63,315 nucleotides of DNA from an uncultured Pelagibacteraceae bacterium (GCA_902520685.1 CABYPE010000004.1:1-63315), one strand, 5' to 3'. Shown: positions 21,044 to 30,783, numbered from the stretch's first letter. The notes: a model not told the origin generated them from the letters alone. Program-made: numbers and translations.

Positions 21044-21847
21044 TTAATTTTTCAATTTAATTGATTGTTTTATGTTTAATAAAGAAAGTATGAATAGGAA
21101 TAAAGCAGCCGCTATAATTGAAGGTCCGGATGATGTATTAAATTCTAAAGAAGAGAACAATCCTAATATTACTGACAATAATCCTCCAATGATTGAGTAG
21201 ACTACCATTTTCTGTGGACTATCAGAAATATTTCTCGCCATTGCTGCTGGTATAATTAACATTCCTGTAATTAATAATAAGCCAACCATCTTAATTGATA
21301 TTGCAATAATCCCAGCCATCAAGATTGTAAAAATTGCTTTAGCTCTATCAGGATTTAAACCTTCAGCTTCTGCTAACTCATAATTTACTGTTGAAGCAAA
21401 TAAAGGTTTCCAAATTAATTTTAGTACTAATAAAATTAATGCACCTCCAATATAGATGGTTAATATATCATTTATATTTACTGCCAATATATCTCCAAAT
21501 AATAATCCCATAATATCGAATCTTATAAATGTTAAAAAACCAATAACAACAAGACCAACTGCTAATGACGAGTGTGCTAAAAGCCCAAGTAATGCGTCAC
21601 CAGGTAAATTAGTTCTTTTTTGTAATTGTATTAAAATTAACGCTATTAAAGATGAAATTATAAATACAGAAAAGGCAATGTTTAGCTCAAAAGAATACGC
21701 CAATGTAACACCAAGTAATGCAGAGTGAGCGAGCGTATCTCCAAAATAAGATAATCTTCTCCAAATTACAAAACAACCAAGAGGGCCAGTTACAAAAGCA
21801 ACCCCAAGTCCTGCAACAAGTGCTCTTATAAAAAAATCATCAAACAT
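21044..21847 (-). CDS. znuB: Zinc ABC transporter permease ZnuB
   Basis: ABC-3 family: GPLGCFVIWRRLSYFGDTLAHSALLGV; LVGLLLITGMLIIPAAMARNIS; adjacent to znuC/zur. Confidence 0.93.
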   Translation of the reverse strand: MFDDFFIRALVAGLGVAFVTGPLGCFVIWRRLSYFGDTLAHSALLGVTLAYSFELNIAFSVFIISSLIALILIQLQKRTNLPGDALLGLLAHSSLAVGLVVIGFLTFIRFDIMGLLFGDILAVNINDILTIYIGGALILLVLKLIWKPLFASTVNYELAEAEGLNPDRAKAIFTILMAGIIAISIKMVGLLLITGMLIIPAAMARNISDSPQKMVVYSIIGGLLSVILGLFSSLEFNTSSGPSIIAAALFLFILSLLNIKQSIKLKN

Positions 21848-22594
21848 TTAATTTTTCTTTATCTCTCCATCATTGTTATGCACATGATCATGTTTATGTT
21901 CATATCTTGTAAGTATTTGAGAAGCTTGTTCACCAAATAAAGCTTTGTATTCATTGTTTTTTGCAACATCTATTGGAGTTCCTGAACAACACACATGACC
22001 ATTTAAACAAACAACATGATCAGTTGCAGTCATTACTGTATGTAAATCATGAGATATTAATAAGATTCCACAATTTAGCTCATCTGAAATTTTTTTAATT
22101 AATTCGTATAAAGCAATCTCCCCTGTAAAATCAACACCTTGGACAGGCTCATCTAATACTAAAAATTCTGGCTTTTTTGAAATAGCTCTAGCTAGCAAGA
22201 CTCTTTGAAACTCTCCACCAGATAAATTTCCTAAATTTTTATCTTTAAGATGAACAACACCAGTTAATGACAAAGCTTCATTGATAGACTCATCATCAAG
22301 ATCTTCTGTGAGTAGCATAAAATCATGAACTCTAAGTGGTAATGTCCAATCTATTGAAATTTTTTGAGGAACATAGCCAATCTTGTTTGTATATTTTTCA
22401 ACTTCCCCATCAATTTTTTTATAAATACCTAAGGCAATTTTTGCTGTTGTGCTTTTTCCTGAACCATTTGGACCAATAAGAGTTACAATTTTTCCCTTTT
22501 CAACACTTAAAGATACACCTTTAACAAGCCATTTATCATTATGCTGATACCCAGCATTATTTAATTTAACCAACAAATTATTATTCGATCTCAT
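21848..22594 (-). CDS. znuC: Zinc ABC transporter ATP-binding protein ZnuC
   Basis: Walker A GPNGSGKSTT, LSGGEFQRVLLARA, FLVLDEPVQGVD; divergent from znuA. Confidence 0.94.
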   Translation of the reverse strand: MRSNNNLLVKLNNAGYQHNDKWLVKGVSLSVEKGKIVTLIGPNGSGKSTTAKIALGIYKKIDGEVEKYTNKIGYVPQKISIDWTLPLRVHDFMLLTEDLDDESINEALSLTGVVHLKDKNLGNLSGGEFQRVLLARAISKKPEFLVLDEPVQGVDFTGEIALYELIKKISDELNCGILLISHDLHTVMTATDHVVCLNGHVCCSGTPIDVAKNNEYKALFGEQASQILTRYEHKHDHVHNNDGEIKKN

Positions 22595-22616
22595 TTTATT
22601 ACTTGACTTATTAAAA

Positions 22617-22631
22617 TGTTATATTATTACA
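22617..22631. promoter_or_regulatory. Imperfect Zur-box-like dyad (TGTTATATTATTACA)
   Basis: Matches the neighbouring palindrome at 14 of 15 positions; lies in the znuC/znuA divergent promoter. Confidence 0.6.
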
Positions 22632-22634
22632 TAC

Positions 22635-22649
22635 TGTTATATTATAACA
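22635..22649. promoter_or_regulatory. Zur-box-like palindrome (TGTTATA-T-TATAACA)
   Basis: Perfect 7-bp arms in the 74-bp intergenic region between znuC and znuA; resembles the known Zur motif TGTTATA..TATAACA. Confidence 0.75.
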
Positions 22650-22668
22650 ATAACTAAATATTTAAATT

Positions 22669-23781
22669 ATGAAAAATCTAAAAAAAATACCTTTAATCTT
22701 ATCAATACTATCATTATTAACCTTTTTTTCACCTGCTAATGCTGAAACAAAGGTTGTAGCATCAATTAAACCAATTCATTCACTAGCAAGTTATTTAATG
22801 GATGGAGTAAGTAAACCAGGATTAATAGTTGATGGTTATGCTTCTCCACATGGTTTTGCTATGAAACCATCACATGCAAAATTGCTTCAAGAAGCTGACT
22901 TAATTTTTTGGGTTGGTGAAGATTTGGAAAGTTTTTTAGAAAAACCATTAAAATCAATAGCTAAAAAAGCTGAGAAAATTGAATTAATGGAAATAAAAGG
23001 ACTGAATAAGTTAAAATTTAGAGAAAGAAACATTTTTGACGGTCACGATGATCATGGCCATGATGATGGACATAAAGAAGATGATCATGATGACCATGCT
23101 AAAAAAGAAGATGATCATGATCATGGACATGAGGACGAGCATAAAGAGGACGGTCATGATGATGAGCACAAAGAAGATGGTCACGATGATCATGGACATG
23201 ATGACGAGCATAAAGAGGACGGTCATGATGATGAGCACAAAGAAGATGGTCACGATGATCATGAAGGTCATGCTCATGGAGAATACGATCCACATATTTG
23301 GCTAGATCCTTCAAATGCAAAAGTAATTTTAAAAGAAATGGCTGAACATTTGATTGAAAAAGATCAAAAAAATGCTTCAATTTATAAAAGCAATCTAAAG
23401 AAAGCATTAAAAGAACTTGATAAATTAACTAAAAAAGTAAAGTCTGATTTAAATAAAGACTTTAAATCTATTGTTTTTCATGATGCTTATCAATATTTTG
23501 AAAAAAGATTTGATGTAAATGTATTAGGTGCATTTACTGTGAACACAGATGTAATGCCTGGTGCAGAGCAATTAGCAGAAATTAGAGAAATAATTGAACA
23601 TGACAAAGTAAGTTGTGTATTTTCTGAACCTCAATTTAACCCTGATATAATCAATGCAGTTGCAAAAGATATGAATATTAGCACGGGTGTTTTAGATCCT
23701 TTGGGAGCTACTCTTAACCCGGGCAAAGATTTATATTTTGATTTAATTAGCAACATGTCAAAATCTTTCAAAGGCTGTTAA
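22669..23781 (+). CDS. znuA: Zinc ABC transporter substrate-binding protein ZnuA with expanded His/Asp loop
   Basis: Signal peptide; VVASIKPIHSLASYLMDG; YDPHIWLDPSNAK; His/Asp-rich loop typical of ZnuA. Confidence 0.95.
   Translation: MKNLKKIPLILSILSLLTFFSPANAETKVVASIKPIHSLASYLMDGVSKPGLIVDGYASPHGFAMKPSHAKLLQEADLIFWVGEDLESFLEKPLKSIAKKAEKIELMEIKGLNKLKFRERNIFDGHDDHGHDDGHKEDDHDDHAKKEDDHDHGHEDEHKEDGHDDEHKEDGHDDHGHDDEHKEDGHDDEHKEDGHDDHEGHAHGEYDPHIWLDPSNAKVILKEMAEHLIEKDQKNASIYKSNLKKALKELDKLTKKVKSDLNKDFKSIVFHDAYQYFEKRFDVNVLGAFTVNTDVMPGAEQLAEIREIIEHDKVSCVFSEPQFNPDIINAVAKDMNISTGVLDPLGATLNPGKDLYFDLISNMSKSFKGC
23122..23259 (+). repeat. Tandem duplication of 69 bp (two copies, one mismatch) in znuA
   Basis: catggacatga[g/t]gacgagcataaagaggacggtcatgatgatgagcacaaagaagatggtcacgatgat at 23122-23190 and 23191-23259. 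Confidence 0.95.
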
Positions 23782-23823
23782 TTTAAAATTGATCTTTGAT
23801 CATAAATAATATCTAATAAAAGG

Positions 23824-24822
23824 ATGAGTACTGTATCCCTTTCATTAGATGAAATTTTTGATTTAGCTAAAAAAACTTTATTAGCAAATGGATGTGATGA
23901 TGAAACAGCATCTATATTATCTGATTTAATCAGAAATGCTGAACGTGATGGCTCATTATCTCATGGTTTATTTAGATTACCAGCTTATGTGAGTGGTTTA
24001 AAAAGTGGAAAAATTAATGGCAAAGGTAAACCAGAGATTCAAAAGGTTTCAGCATCAGTAATTAAAGTTAAAGGTAATAGTTGTTTAGCTCCTGTAGTTT
24101 TAAATAAGGGTTTGCCTGAATTAGCAAAAGCCGCAAAAGAAAATGGTGTAGCAGTGCTTGCAATAAATAATTCTCACCATATGGCTGCGATGTGGCCTGA
24201 AACAGAAAAGTTAGCAGAGGAAGGTTTAGTTGCCTTTGCATGTACATCATATAAGCCTGCAGTAGCACCTGCTGGAGCGATTAAACCACTATTTGGAACA
24301 AATCCTATCTCATTTGCGTGGCCGAGACCTGGAAAAACTCCAGTTGTTTATGATATGGCCACAGCATCTATGGCAATGGGTGAAGTTCAAGTTGCTAAAA
24401 GAGAAGGGCACAAGGTACCACTTGGAACTGGTTTAACTAAAGAGGGTAAAGAAACTACTGATCCAGGAGCAATAGCAGATGGTGGTGTATTATTACCTTT
24501 TGGAGGTTACAAAGGATCTGCAATAGCGATGATGGTTGAATTGATGGCTGGAGCATTAGTTGGTGATAATTTTAGTTTTGAAACAGCTGCTAAAGATAAC
24601 AATGATGGTGGTCCACCAAGTGGAGGTGAATTTATCTTAGCGATATCACCAGATAAAACTGCAGGCACGAATTGGCAAAAACATGCAGATGAATTCTTTG
24701 ATAAAATGAAATCAATGGGTGAAGTTAGATTGCCTGGTGAAAGAAGACATAAAAACAGACAAGACAAAGGTCCTCGTAATATAAATGAGGAGTTAGTTAA
24801 TAAAATAAAATCGTTAAGTTAA
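23824..24822 (+). CDS. Malate/L-lactate dehydrogenase (Ldh_2) family oxidoreductase
   Basis: DGSLSHGLFRLPAYVSGLKSGKING; NNSHHMAAMWPETEKLAEEGLVA; NPISFAWPRP; GGYKGSAIAMMVELMAGAL. Confidence 0.88.
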   Translation: MSTVSLSLDEIFDLAKKTLLANGCDDETASILSDLIRNAERDGSLSHGLFRLPAYVSGLKSGKINGKGKPEIQKVSASVIKVKGNSCLAPVVLNKGLPELAKAAKENGVAVLAINNSHHMAAMWPETEKLAEEGLVAFACTSYKPAVAPAGAIKPLFGTNPISFAWPRPGKTPVVYDMATASMAMGEVQVAKREGHKVPLGTGLTKEGKETTDPGAIADGGVLLPFGGYKGSAIAMMVELMAGALVGDNFSFETAAKDNNDGGPPSGGEFILAISPDKTAGTNWQKHADEFFDKMKSMGEVRLPGERRHKNRQDKGPRNINEELVNKIKSLS

Positions 24823-25590
24823 TTTAATTTCTATTGGAGTGTGGTCAGAGGGTTTTTCTCTTCCTCTTGGATCTTTATTTATATTTATAGATTTGATTTG
24901 GTCGATTAAAGAATTTGATACTAAGAAGTGATCAATTCTCATACCATTATTTTTTTGCCAAGCTCCTCTCATATAATCCCAATAAGTATAACCTTCTTTT
25001 GTTTCATTAAAATGTCTATAAACATCATTTAAACCTATATTAAGCATTTCTCTAAATTTTTTTCTTATCTCTAATCTATATAAAGCGTCATCCTCAAAAC
25101 TTTTTACGTTATAAACGTCTTCTGCAGCTGGAATAACATTGAAATCACCAGCAAGAATTATATTAGAATTTTTTTTAAGTAACGTTTTTAATTGTTTTAT
25201 TAATTGGTCCATCCATTTTTTTTTGTAATCATATTTTTCAGTATCAACAGGATTTCCATTTGGTGTATATATATTTATTAACTGAACAATTTTTTTTTTA
25301 TACTCAATTTCAGCAGAAATAATTCTTGATTGTTTTAACTTGTCTTTAATTAAGTCTGTTCTTATATTTTTTAATTTTCCTTTAGAAATAATTGCAACCC
25401 CGTTGTAACTTTTTTGACCAAATACATGACTTTCATAATCTATTGAGGAAAAATCATCGTAAGGAAAATTTACATCTTCCGTTTTAATTTCCTGCATCAT
25501 TAATATATCTGGTTTATATTTAAGAAGGTAACTTTTGATATTTTCAATCCGTGCACGTACGGAATTTACATTCCAAGATGAAATTAACAT
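24814..25590 (-). CDS. xthA: Exodeoxyribonuclease III
   Basis: Probable start MLISSWNVNSVRARIENI internal to the ORF ending 25620; LMMQEIKTED, LAGDFNVIP, RIDHFLVS, SDHTPIEI. Confidence 0.93.
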   Translation of the reverse strand: MLISSWNVNSVRARIENIKSYLLKYKPDILMMQEIKTEDVNFPYDDFSSIDYESHVFGQKSYNGVAIISKGKLKNIRTDLIKDKLKQSRIISAEIEYKKKIVQLINIYTPNGNPVDTEKYDYKKKWMDQLIKQLKTLLKKNSNIILAGDFNVIPAAEDVYNVKSFEDDALYRLEIRKKFREMLNIGLNDVYRHFNETKEGYTYWDYMRGAWQKNNGMRIDHFLVSNSLIDQIKSININKDPRGREKPSDHTPIEIKLT

Positions 25591-25907
25591 TAAATTGAGA
25601 AGGAAACTCCACAACCACATGAAGATTTAGTTTGTGGATTAGATATTTTAAATTGTTCACCAATTAATTCAGAAACATAATCAACTTCTGACCCCTTTAG
25701 CAAATCTGCTGATGCTTTATCTATTAAAATATTCTGATAATTTAAATCATCTTCTTGCTTTGATTTGTCAAAAGTGAATTCATACTGAAATCCAGAACAT
25801 CCACCACCTTTGATGGCGATTCTAAAGAAAGAACCTTTGTCTTTTTTTGCTAACAAATTATCTATTTGTTTTAAAGCTTTATCCGTAAATTTAATTTCTT
25901 TAATCAT
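25590..25907 (-). CDS. erpA: HesB/IscA-family iron-sulfur cluster insertion protein (ErpA-like)
   Basis: FRIAIKGGGCSGFQYEF and C-terminal SSCGCGVSFSI conserved cysteines. Confidence 0.9.
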   Translation of the reverse strand: MIKEIKFTDKALKQIDNLLAKKDKGSFFRIAIKGGGCSGFQYEFTFDKSKQEDDLNYQNILIDKASADLLKGSEVDYVSELIGEQFKISNPQTKSSCGCGVSFSI

Positions 25908-25957
25908 GTCTGAACACTGATATTACTAATATAATACTTAATTATTTAAATTAAAGA

Positions 25958-27076
25958 ATGAAAAAAGACACTTTGTTAGGCGTATTTAAAAGTAAAGGTA
26001 GACTTAATAAAGAAGCTTATTCAAAATATCGATCTCCTTTTCAAAGAGATAGAGATCGAATAATACACAGTGCATCATTTAGAAGATTGAAGCATAAAAC
26101 CCAAGTATTCGTTAATACCGAAGGAGATCACTTTAGAACCAGAATAACTCATTCTATTGAAGTTGCTCAAATTGCAAGATCAATAGCCAAGTATTTAAAT
26201 CTTAATGAAGATTTAGCTGAAACCTTGAGTCTAGCTCATGATTTAGGACACACACCATTTGGTCATGCAGGTGAAGATGCTTTAGATGAATGTATGCAAA
26301 ATTATGGTGGTTTTGATCACAATATTCAAACATTAAGAATAGTAATGTTTTTAGAGAATAAATATTTTAGATTTACAGGTCTAAATTTAACTCTTGAAAC
26401 TTTAGAAGGACTTGTAAAACACAATGGACCAGTAGATGATCTAAGTATGATCAATAGTTTAATTGGTTTAAAATTTTTCAAAGAAAAAATTAATTTTAAT
26501 ACATATCCTTCATTAGAAGCCCAAATATCTGCTATATCAGATGATATTGCATATAATAATCATGATATTCAAGATGGAATAAAAGCAAACTTATTTAAAC
26601 TTGAAGAATTAATAGAATTAGATTTTTTTAAAATAATTTATAAAAAATATAAGAATATAATCAATAAAAGAAATTATAAAATTGCAATTTATCAAATAAT
26701 TAGAGACTCAATAGATACTATGATTAGAGATTTACTAAGTAATACAAAAAAAAATATTAAAAGATTAAAAATTAAATCATTAAAGGATGTTTCAAAATCA
26801 AATCAGTTAATAGTCTGTTTTTCAGATAAAATAGAAAGTTCAGATCGAGAAATCAGATCATTTTTAAGAAATAAGATGTATGATAATAAATTGGTACTTA
26901 AGAAGAATCAAAGAGGTAAAATAATTATTAAGAAATTATTTAAAATAATTAATTCAAACCCTAGAAAATTTCTTACTAAAGATCAATTGACTAAAGATAA
27001 ATATAGAGCTATTTCAGATTTTATTTCAGGTATGACAGACAGATATGCAATTAACCTTTATAATGATAATAAATGA
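25958..27076 (+). CDS. dgt: Deoxyguanosinetriphosphate triphosphohydrolase-like protein
   Basis: HD domain: RTRITHSIEVAQIARSIA...SLAHDLGHTPFGHAGEDAL. Confidence 0.93.
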   Translation: MKKDTLLGVFKSKGRLNKEAYSKYRSPFQRDRDRIIHSASFRRLKHKTQVFVNTEGDHFRTRITHSIEVAQIARSIAKYLNLNEDLAETLSLAHDLGHTPFGHAGEDALDECMQNYGGFDHNIQTLRIVMFLENKYFRFTGLNLTLETLEGLVKHNGPVDDLSMINSLIGLKFFKEKINFNTYPSLEAQISAISDDIAYNNHDIQDGIKANLFKLEELIELDFFKIIYKKYKNIINKRNYKIAIYQIIRDSIDTMIRDLLSNTKKNIKRLKIKSLKDVSKSNQLIVCFSDKIESSDREIRSFLRNKMYDNKLVLKKNQRGKIIIKKLFKIINSNPRKFLTKDQLTKDKYRAISDFISGMTDRYAINLYNDNK

Positions 27077-28830
27077 ATATTTTTAAATTATACTTAGATA
27101 AGATAATTGATACTATTGATGGTCTTAATCAAGATCATATGATTAAACTTTCTGAAGAAGGGGATGTACAAGATAAATTACCAAAAATATTAAAAAGAAT
27201 AAATGTTGATGCTGTTCCTAAAGACTTAGACTTTGATATTTCAACTAATGTTGCAATGATACTGGCTAAGATTAATAAAAAATCTCCAATCGATTTTGCA
27301 GAATTTTTAATTCCTTATCTTAAAGACAATGATATGGAAGCAATTAGTGTAGCAAAGCCTGGTTTCATTAACATAAAATTTAAACCATCTTTTTGGTCAA
27401 ATTTTATAAAAGAAATTATTGATAATGAAAAAGAATTTGGAATTAATAAAAATGAGAAAAAATATAACTATTTAGTTGAATTTGTGTCCGCAAATCCAAC
27501 AGGTCCCTTACATGTTGGTCACAGTCGAGGTGCTATCTTAGGTGATGTATTATCTAATGTTTTAATTTTTAATAAACACAAAGTTACAAAAGAATATTAT
27601 GTAAATGATTATGGTAATCAGATTATAAATTTTACTAAATCTGTATACTTTAGAATTAGAGAAGTTAAATTCAAAGAGACATTCCCAAAAGATAATCCTG
27701 ATTTATATCCAGGAGATTATATAATTGATTTTGCAAAAAATATAATTTCGAATAAATCAGGTCTAAATTTTGATAATTATGATGAAATACATGATAAGTT
27801 AACAGTTTTATCAATAGAACAGGCGCTTCTTTTAATTAAAAAGAACCTGAAGAGCCTAGGAATTAAACACGATAATTTTGTAAGTGAAAAAAGTATTGTT
27901 TTAAAAAACGAAGTTGAAAGCGTTGTAAAATTTTTAGAAAAAAATGAATTTGTCTACAAAGGAAAAATTAAAGCACCAGCTGGAGATGATAATAAAAACT
28001 GGATTGAAAGAGAACAATTGTTGTTTAAATCTACTGATTTTGGTGATGACAAGGATAGGGCATTACAGAAGTCAGACGGAAGTTGGACTTATTTTGCCAG
28101 TGATGTTGCTTATCATAAAAACAAAGTCGACCGTAAATTTGATTATTTAATAAATATCCTCGGCGCAGATCATGCTGGTTATATTAAAAGGATTTCATCT
28201 TCAGTCGAAGCTCTATCAGGAAAAAAAGATAAATTAATTTGTAAAATTAGTCAGTTAGTAAAACTAATTAAAGATAAAAAACCATTTAAGATGTCCAAAA
28301 GAAAAGGCGATTATATTACAGTTGATGATTTAATAGGAGAAGTTGGAAAAGATGCAACTAGATTTATAATGCTTAACAGAAGTAGTGATGTTGAATTAGA
28401 TTTTGATTTTGATGCTGTAAAAGAAAAATCAAAAGATAATCCATTATATTATGTTCAGTATTGCTATGCTAGAATTTCGTCTGTGTTTAGACATATTGGT
28501 AAAGATCTAAATTCAAAGATTGGGTTGAGTGATTTCAATTTTGAATATTCTAATGATGAGATTAAAATTTTAAAAAAGATTTCTGAATGGCCTAAGTGTA
28601 TTGATACAGCTTGTTCAAAATTAGAGCCACACAGAATACCAATTTATTTATATGATCTAGCCTCAGAATTTCATTCATATTGGAACCTAGGAAAAGAAAA
28701 TCCAGAAAAAAGATTTATTAGTAAAGATAATAAAATTTCTGAAGATAAATTAGTATTTTTAAAAGCAATCTCAAATGTTGTTCGATCTGGAATGAACATT
28801 GTGGGTGTTGATACACCAGAAAAAATGTAA
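27073..28830 (+). CDS. argS: Arginine--tRNA ligase
   Basis: VEFVSANPTGPLHVGHSRGAILGD; KMSKRKGDY; C-terminal DALR-like region. Confidence 0.97.
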   Translation: MNIFKLYLDKIIDTIDGLNQDHMIKLSEEGDVQDKLPKILKRINVDAVPKDLDFDISTNVAMILAKINKKSPIDFAEFLIPYLKDNDMEAISVAKPGFINIKFKPSFWSNFIKEIIDNEKEFGINKNEKKYNYLVEFVSANPTGPLHVGHSRGAILGDVLSNVLIFNKHKVTKEYYVNDYGNQIINFTKSVYFRIREVKFKETFPKDNPDLYPGDYIIDFAKNIISNKSGLNFDNYDEIHDKLTVLSIEQALLLIKKNLKSLGIKHDNFVSEKSIVLKNEVESVVKFLEKNEFVYKGKIKAPAGDDNKNWIEREQLLFKSTDFGDDKDRALQKSDGSWTYFASDVAYHKNKVDRKFDYLINILGADHAGYIKRISSSVEALSGKKDKLICKISQLVKLIKDKKPFKMSKRKGDYITVDDLIGEVGKDATRFIMLNRSSDVELDFDFDAVKEKSKDNPLYYVQYCYARISSVFRHIGKDLNSKIGLSDFNFEYSNDEIKILKKISEWPKCIDTACSKLEPHRIPIYLYDLASEFHSYWNLGKENPEKRFISKDNKISEDKLVFLKAISNVVRSGMNIVGVDTPEKM

Positions 28831-29093
28831 TGATAAAAGAAATAAAGCATTTACTTTATCTTTTGGTAATTTTTCTTTTCCTTTTTTTTACAACAAAATA
28901 TTATTTCTCAGATTCTCATAAAAAAAAATCTTATCGATCACTAATGAATATTAATAAAAAAATTGAAATATATTCTCAAAATATAGCAACCTTAGAAAAC
29001 GATACGAAAGATATTATAGAATATGTTAATAATACCCAAACCAAAAAAAAGAAAAAATATAATTTTTGGAAATTACTAGATACAAATGATTAA
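28830..29093 (+). CDS. Small single-TM protein of unknown function
   Basis: 87 aa, N-terminal TM then charged tail; overlaps argS stop and nagZ start. Confidence 0.7.
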   Translation: MIKEIKHLLYLLVIFLFLFFTTKYYFSDSHKKKSYRSLMNINKKIEIYSQNIATLENDTKDIIEYVNNTQTKKKKKYNFWKLLDTND

Positions 29094-30033
29094 CAGAAAG
29101 TGTTTTATTAGCGGTGTTAAAAGTACAAAATTGAATAAGAAAGAAATTCTTTTTTTAAAGAAATATAAGCCTTGGGGAATAATATTATTTTCAAGAAATT
29201 TACACAATGTTAAACAAATCAAAGATTTAACATCAAATATTAAAAGAATTTTTAAAGATGATAATTATCCCATTATGATTGATCTAGAGGGAGGTAGAAT
29301 AAATAGATTAAATAAAATTATATCTTTAGATAATTTTACCTCAGAATATTTTGGAAAAATTTTTATTGAAAATAAAAAAGAATTTTTAATTACTTATAAA
29401 CTTTTTGTTGATAAGATTAGCTTTCTTTTAAAAAATTTAGGTATTAATATAAATACTGTTCCTGTATTAGACATTAGATATAAAAACACTTCAAATGTAA
29501 TTGGTGATCGATCTTTCTCTAAAAATACAAAAATTGTATCTGATATTGGTGATTTATGTATCAAATATTTTAAAAATAATTCAATTGGAACTGTTATAAA
29601 GCATATTCCCGGTCATGGTTTAGCTAAAGTTGACAGTCATTATTTCACACCTAGTATAAATAAAAGTTTAGATTACCTGAATAAGAATGACTTTAAGGCA
29701 TTTAAATCCAAAAATTCGTTATTTGCGATGACAGCTCATGTAATTTTTAAAAAAATAGACCCATATAATACAGTTACACACTCAAAAAAATTAATAAATA
29801 TTATTAGAAAGAAAATTAAATTTAAAAATTTGATAATCTCTGATGACTTATCAATGAAGAGTTTAAAAAATTCAATCACAGAAAATACCAGAAGATCTTT
29901 TAATGCCGGGTGTAATTTAGCTCTCCATTGTAATGGAAATTTAAAAGAAATGACTTTAGTTGCTCAGAATTCACCAAAAGTGAACTCATTTGTATTAAAA
30001 AAAACATCAGAATTTTATAAAAATTTGAGTTAA
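29086..30033 (+). CDS. nagZ: Beta-N-acetylhexosaminidase (NagZ, GH3)
   Basis: WGIILFSRNL; MIDLEGGRINRL; KHIPGHGLAKVDSHYFTP; IISDDLSMKSL. Confidence 0.93.
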   Translation: MINRKCFISGVKSTKLNKKEILFLKKYKPWGIILFSRNLHNVKQIKDLTSNIKRIFKDDNYPIMIDLEGGRINRLNKIISLDNFTSEYFGKIFIENKKEFLITYKLFVDKISFLLKNLGININTVPVLDIRYKNTSNVIGDRSFSKNTKIVSDIGDLCIKYFKNNSIGTVIKHIPGHGLAKVDSHYFTPSINKSLDYLNKNDFKAFKSKNSLFAMTAHVIFKKIDPYNTVTHSKKLINIIRKKIKFKNLIISDDLSMKSLKNSITENTRRSFNAGCNLALHCNGNLKEMTLVAQNSPKVNSFVLKKTSEFYKNLS

Positions 30034-30036
30034 AGT

Positions 30037-30783
30037 TTGCTAATGATCGAATCTAACAATGTTCTTTTTGAGGTTGATATAGATAATTACAATGGACCTT
30101 TAGATATTCTTTTAGATTTAGCAAAAGCACAAAAAGTTAATCTCGAAGAAATATCTATAACAAAATTAGCAGACCAATTTCATAATTATATTTCAAACAA
30201 AAAAGATTTAAATTTAGAAGTTGCTTCAGAATATCTTTTAATGGCAACTTGGCTAGCTTATTTAAAATCTAAATTACTATTACCTGGTTCGCCAGAGGAA
30301 GATTTTAAAGTTCAAGAGGTAGCAGAAAAATTAAAACTTCAATTAAAAAAATTAGAATTAATACGTTTGTTATCCGATCAAATGTTAAAAAGAAAAAGAT
30401 TAGGTCGTGAAATTAGAATTAGAGGCATGAAAGGTAATATAAGATCAATTCATAGCGCTGAGTATAAATTAAATTTATTTGAACTTTTAAAAGCCTATTC
30501 ATCTATAATTATGACAAAAGATTTCCAAAGAATTAATATCCCTAAATTACCAGTATTTACCACTGAAGATGGTATTCAAACAATAAAAGATTTTTTTGGA
30601 AAATTAATTGATTGGAAAAATTTAGATGAATTAATACCTAACAACTTCAAATCAGAAAAAAAATTTAAAAGAACTGGTAAAGCTGGTATTTTTGCAGGTT
30701 CACTTGAACTTGTTAAAGAGGGTAATCTTAAAATTAAACAAGATAAATTATTTGATGATATTTACGTTAAAGAAAACTCATGA
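30037..30783 (+). CDS. scpA: Segregation and condensation protein A
   Basis: YNGPLDILLDLAKAQKVNLEEISITKLADQF; EYLLMATWLAYLKSKLLLP. Confidence 0.93.
   Translation: MLMIESNNVLFEVDIDNYNGPLDILLDLAKAQKVNLEEISITKLADQFHNYISNKKDLNLEVASEYLLMATWLAYLKSKLLLPGSPEEDFKVQEVAEKLKLQLKKLELIRLLSDQMLKRKRLGREIRIRGMKGNIRSIHSAEYKLNLFELLKAYSSIIMTKDFQRINIPKLPVFTTEDGIQTIKDFFGKLIDWKNLDELIPNNFKSEKKFKRTGKAGIFAGSLELVKEGNLKIKQDKLFDDIYVKENS

Noticed and set aside
23122-23259. Possible CRISPR array from regular repeats
   Set aside because: Repeats are contiguous, in frame and coding inside znuA, with no spacers.
23011-23407. ORFs in other frames over the znuA His/Asp region (23011-23295 -, 23036-23305 +, 23099-23407 -)
   Set aside because: Low-complexity GAT/CAT repeats keep several frames open; the znuA frame has clear family motifs.
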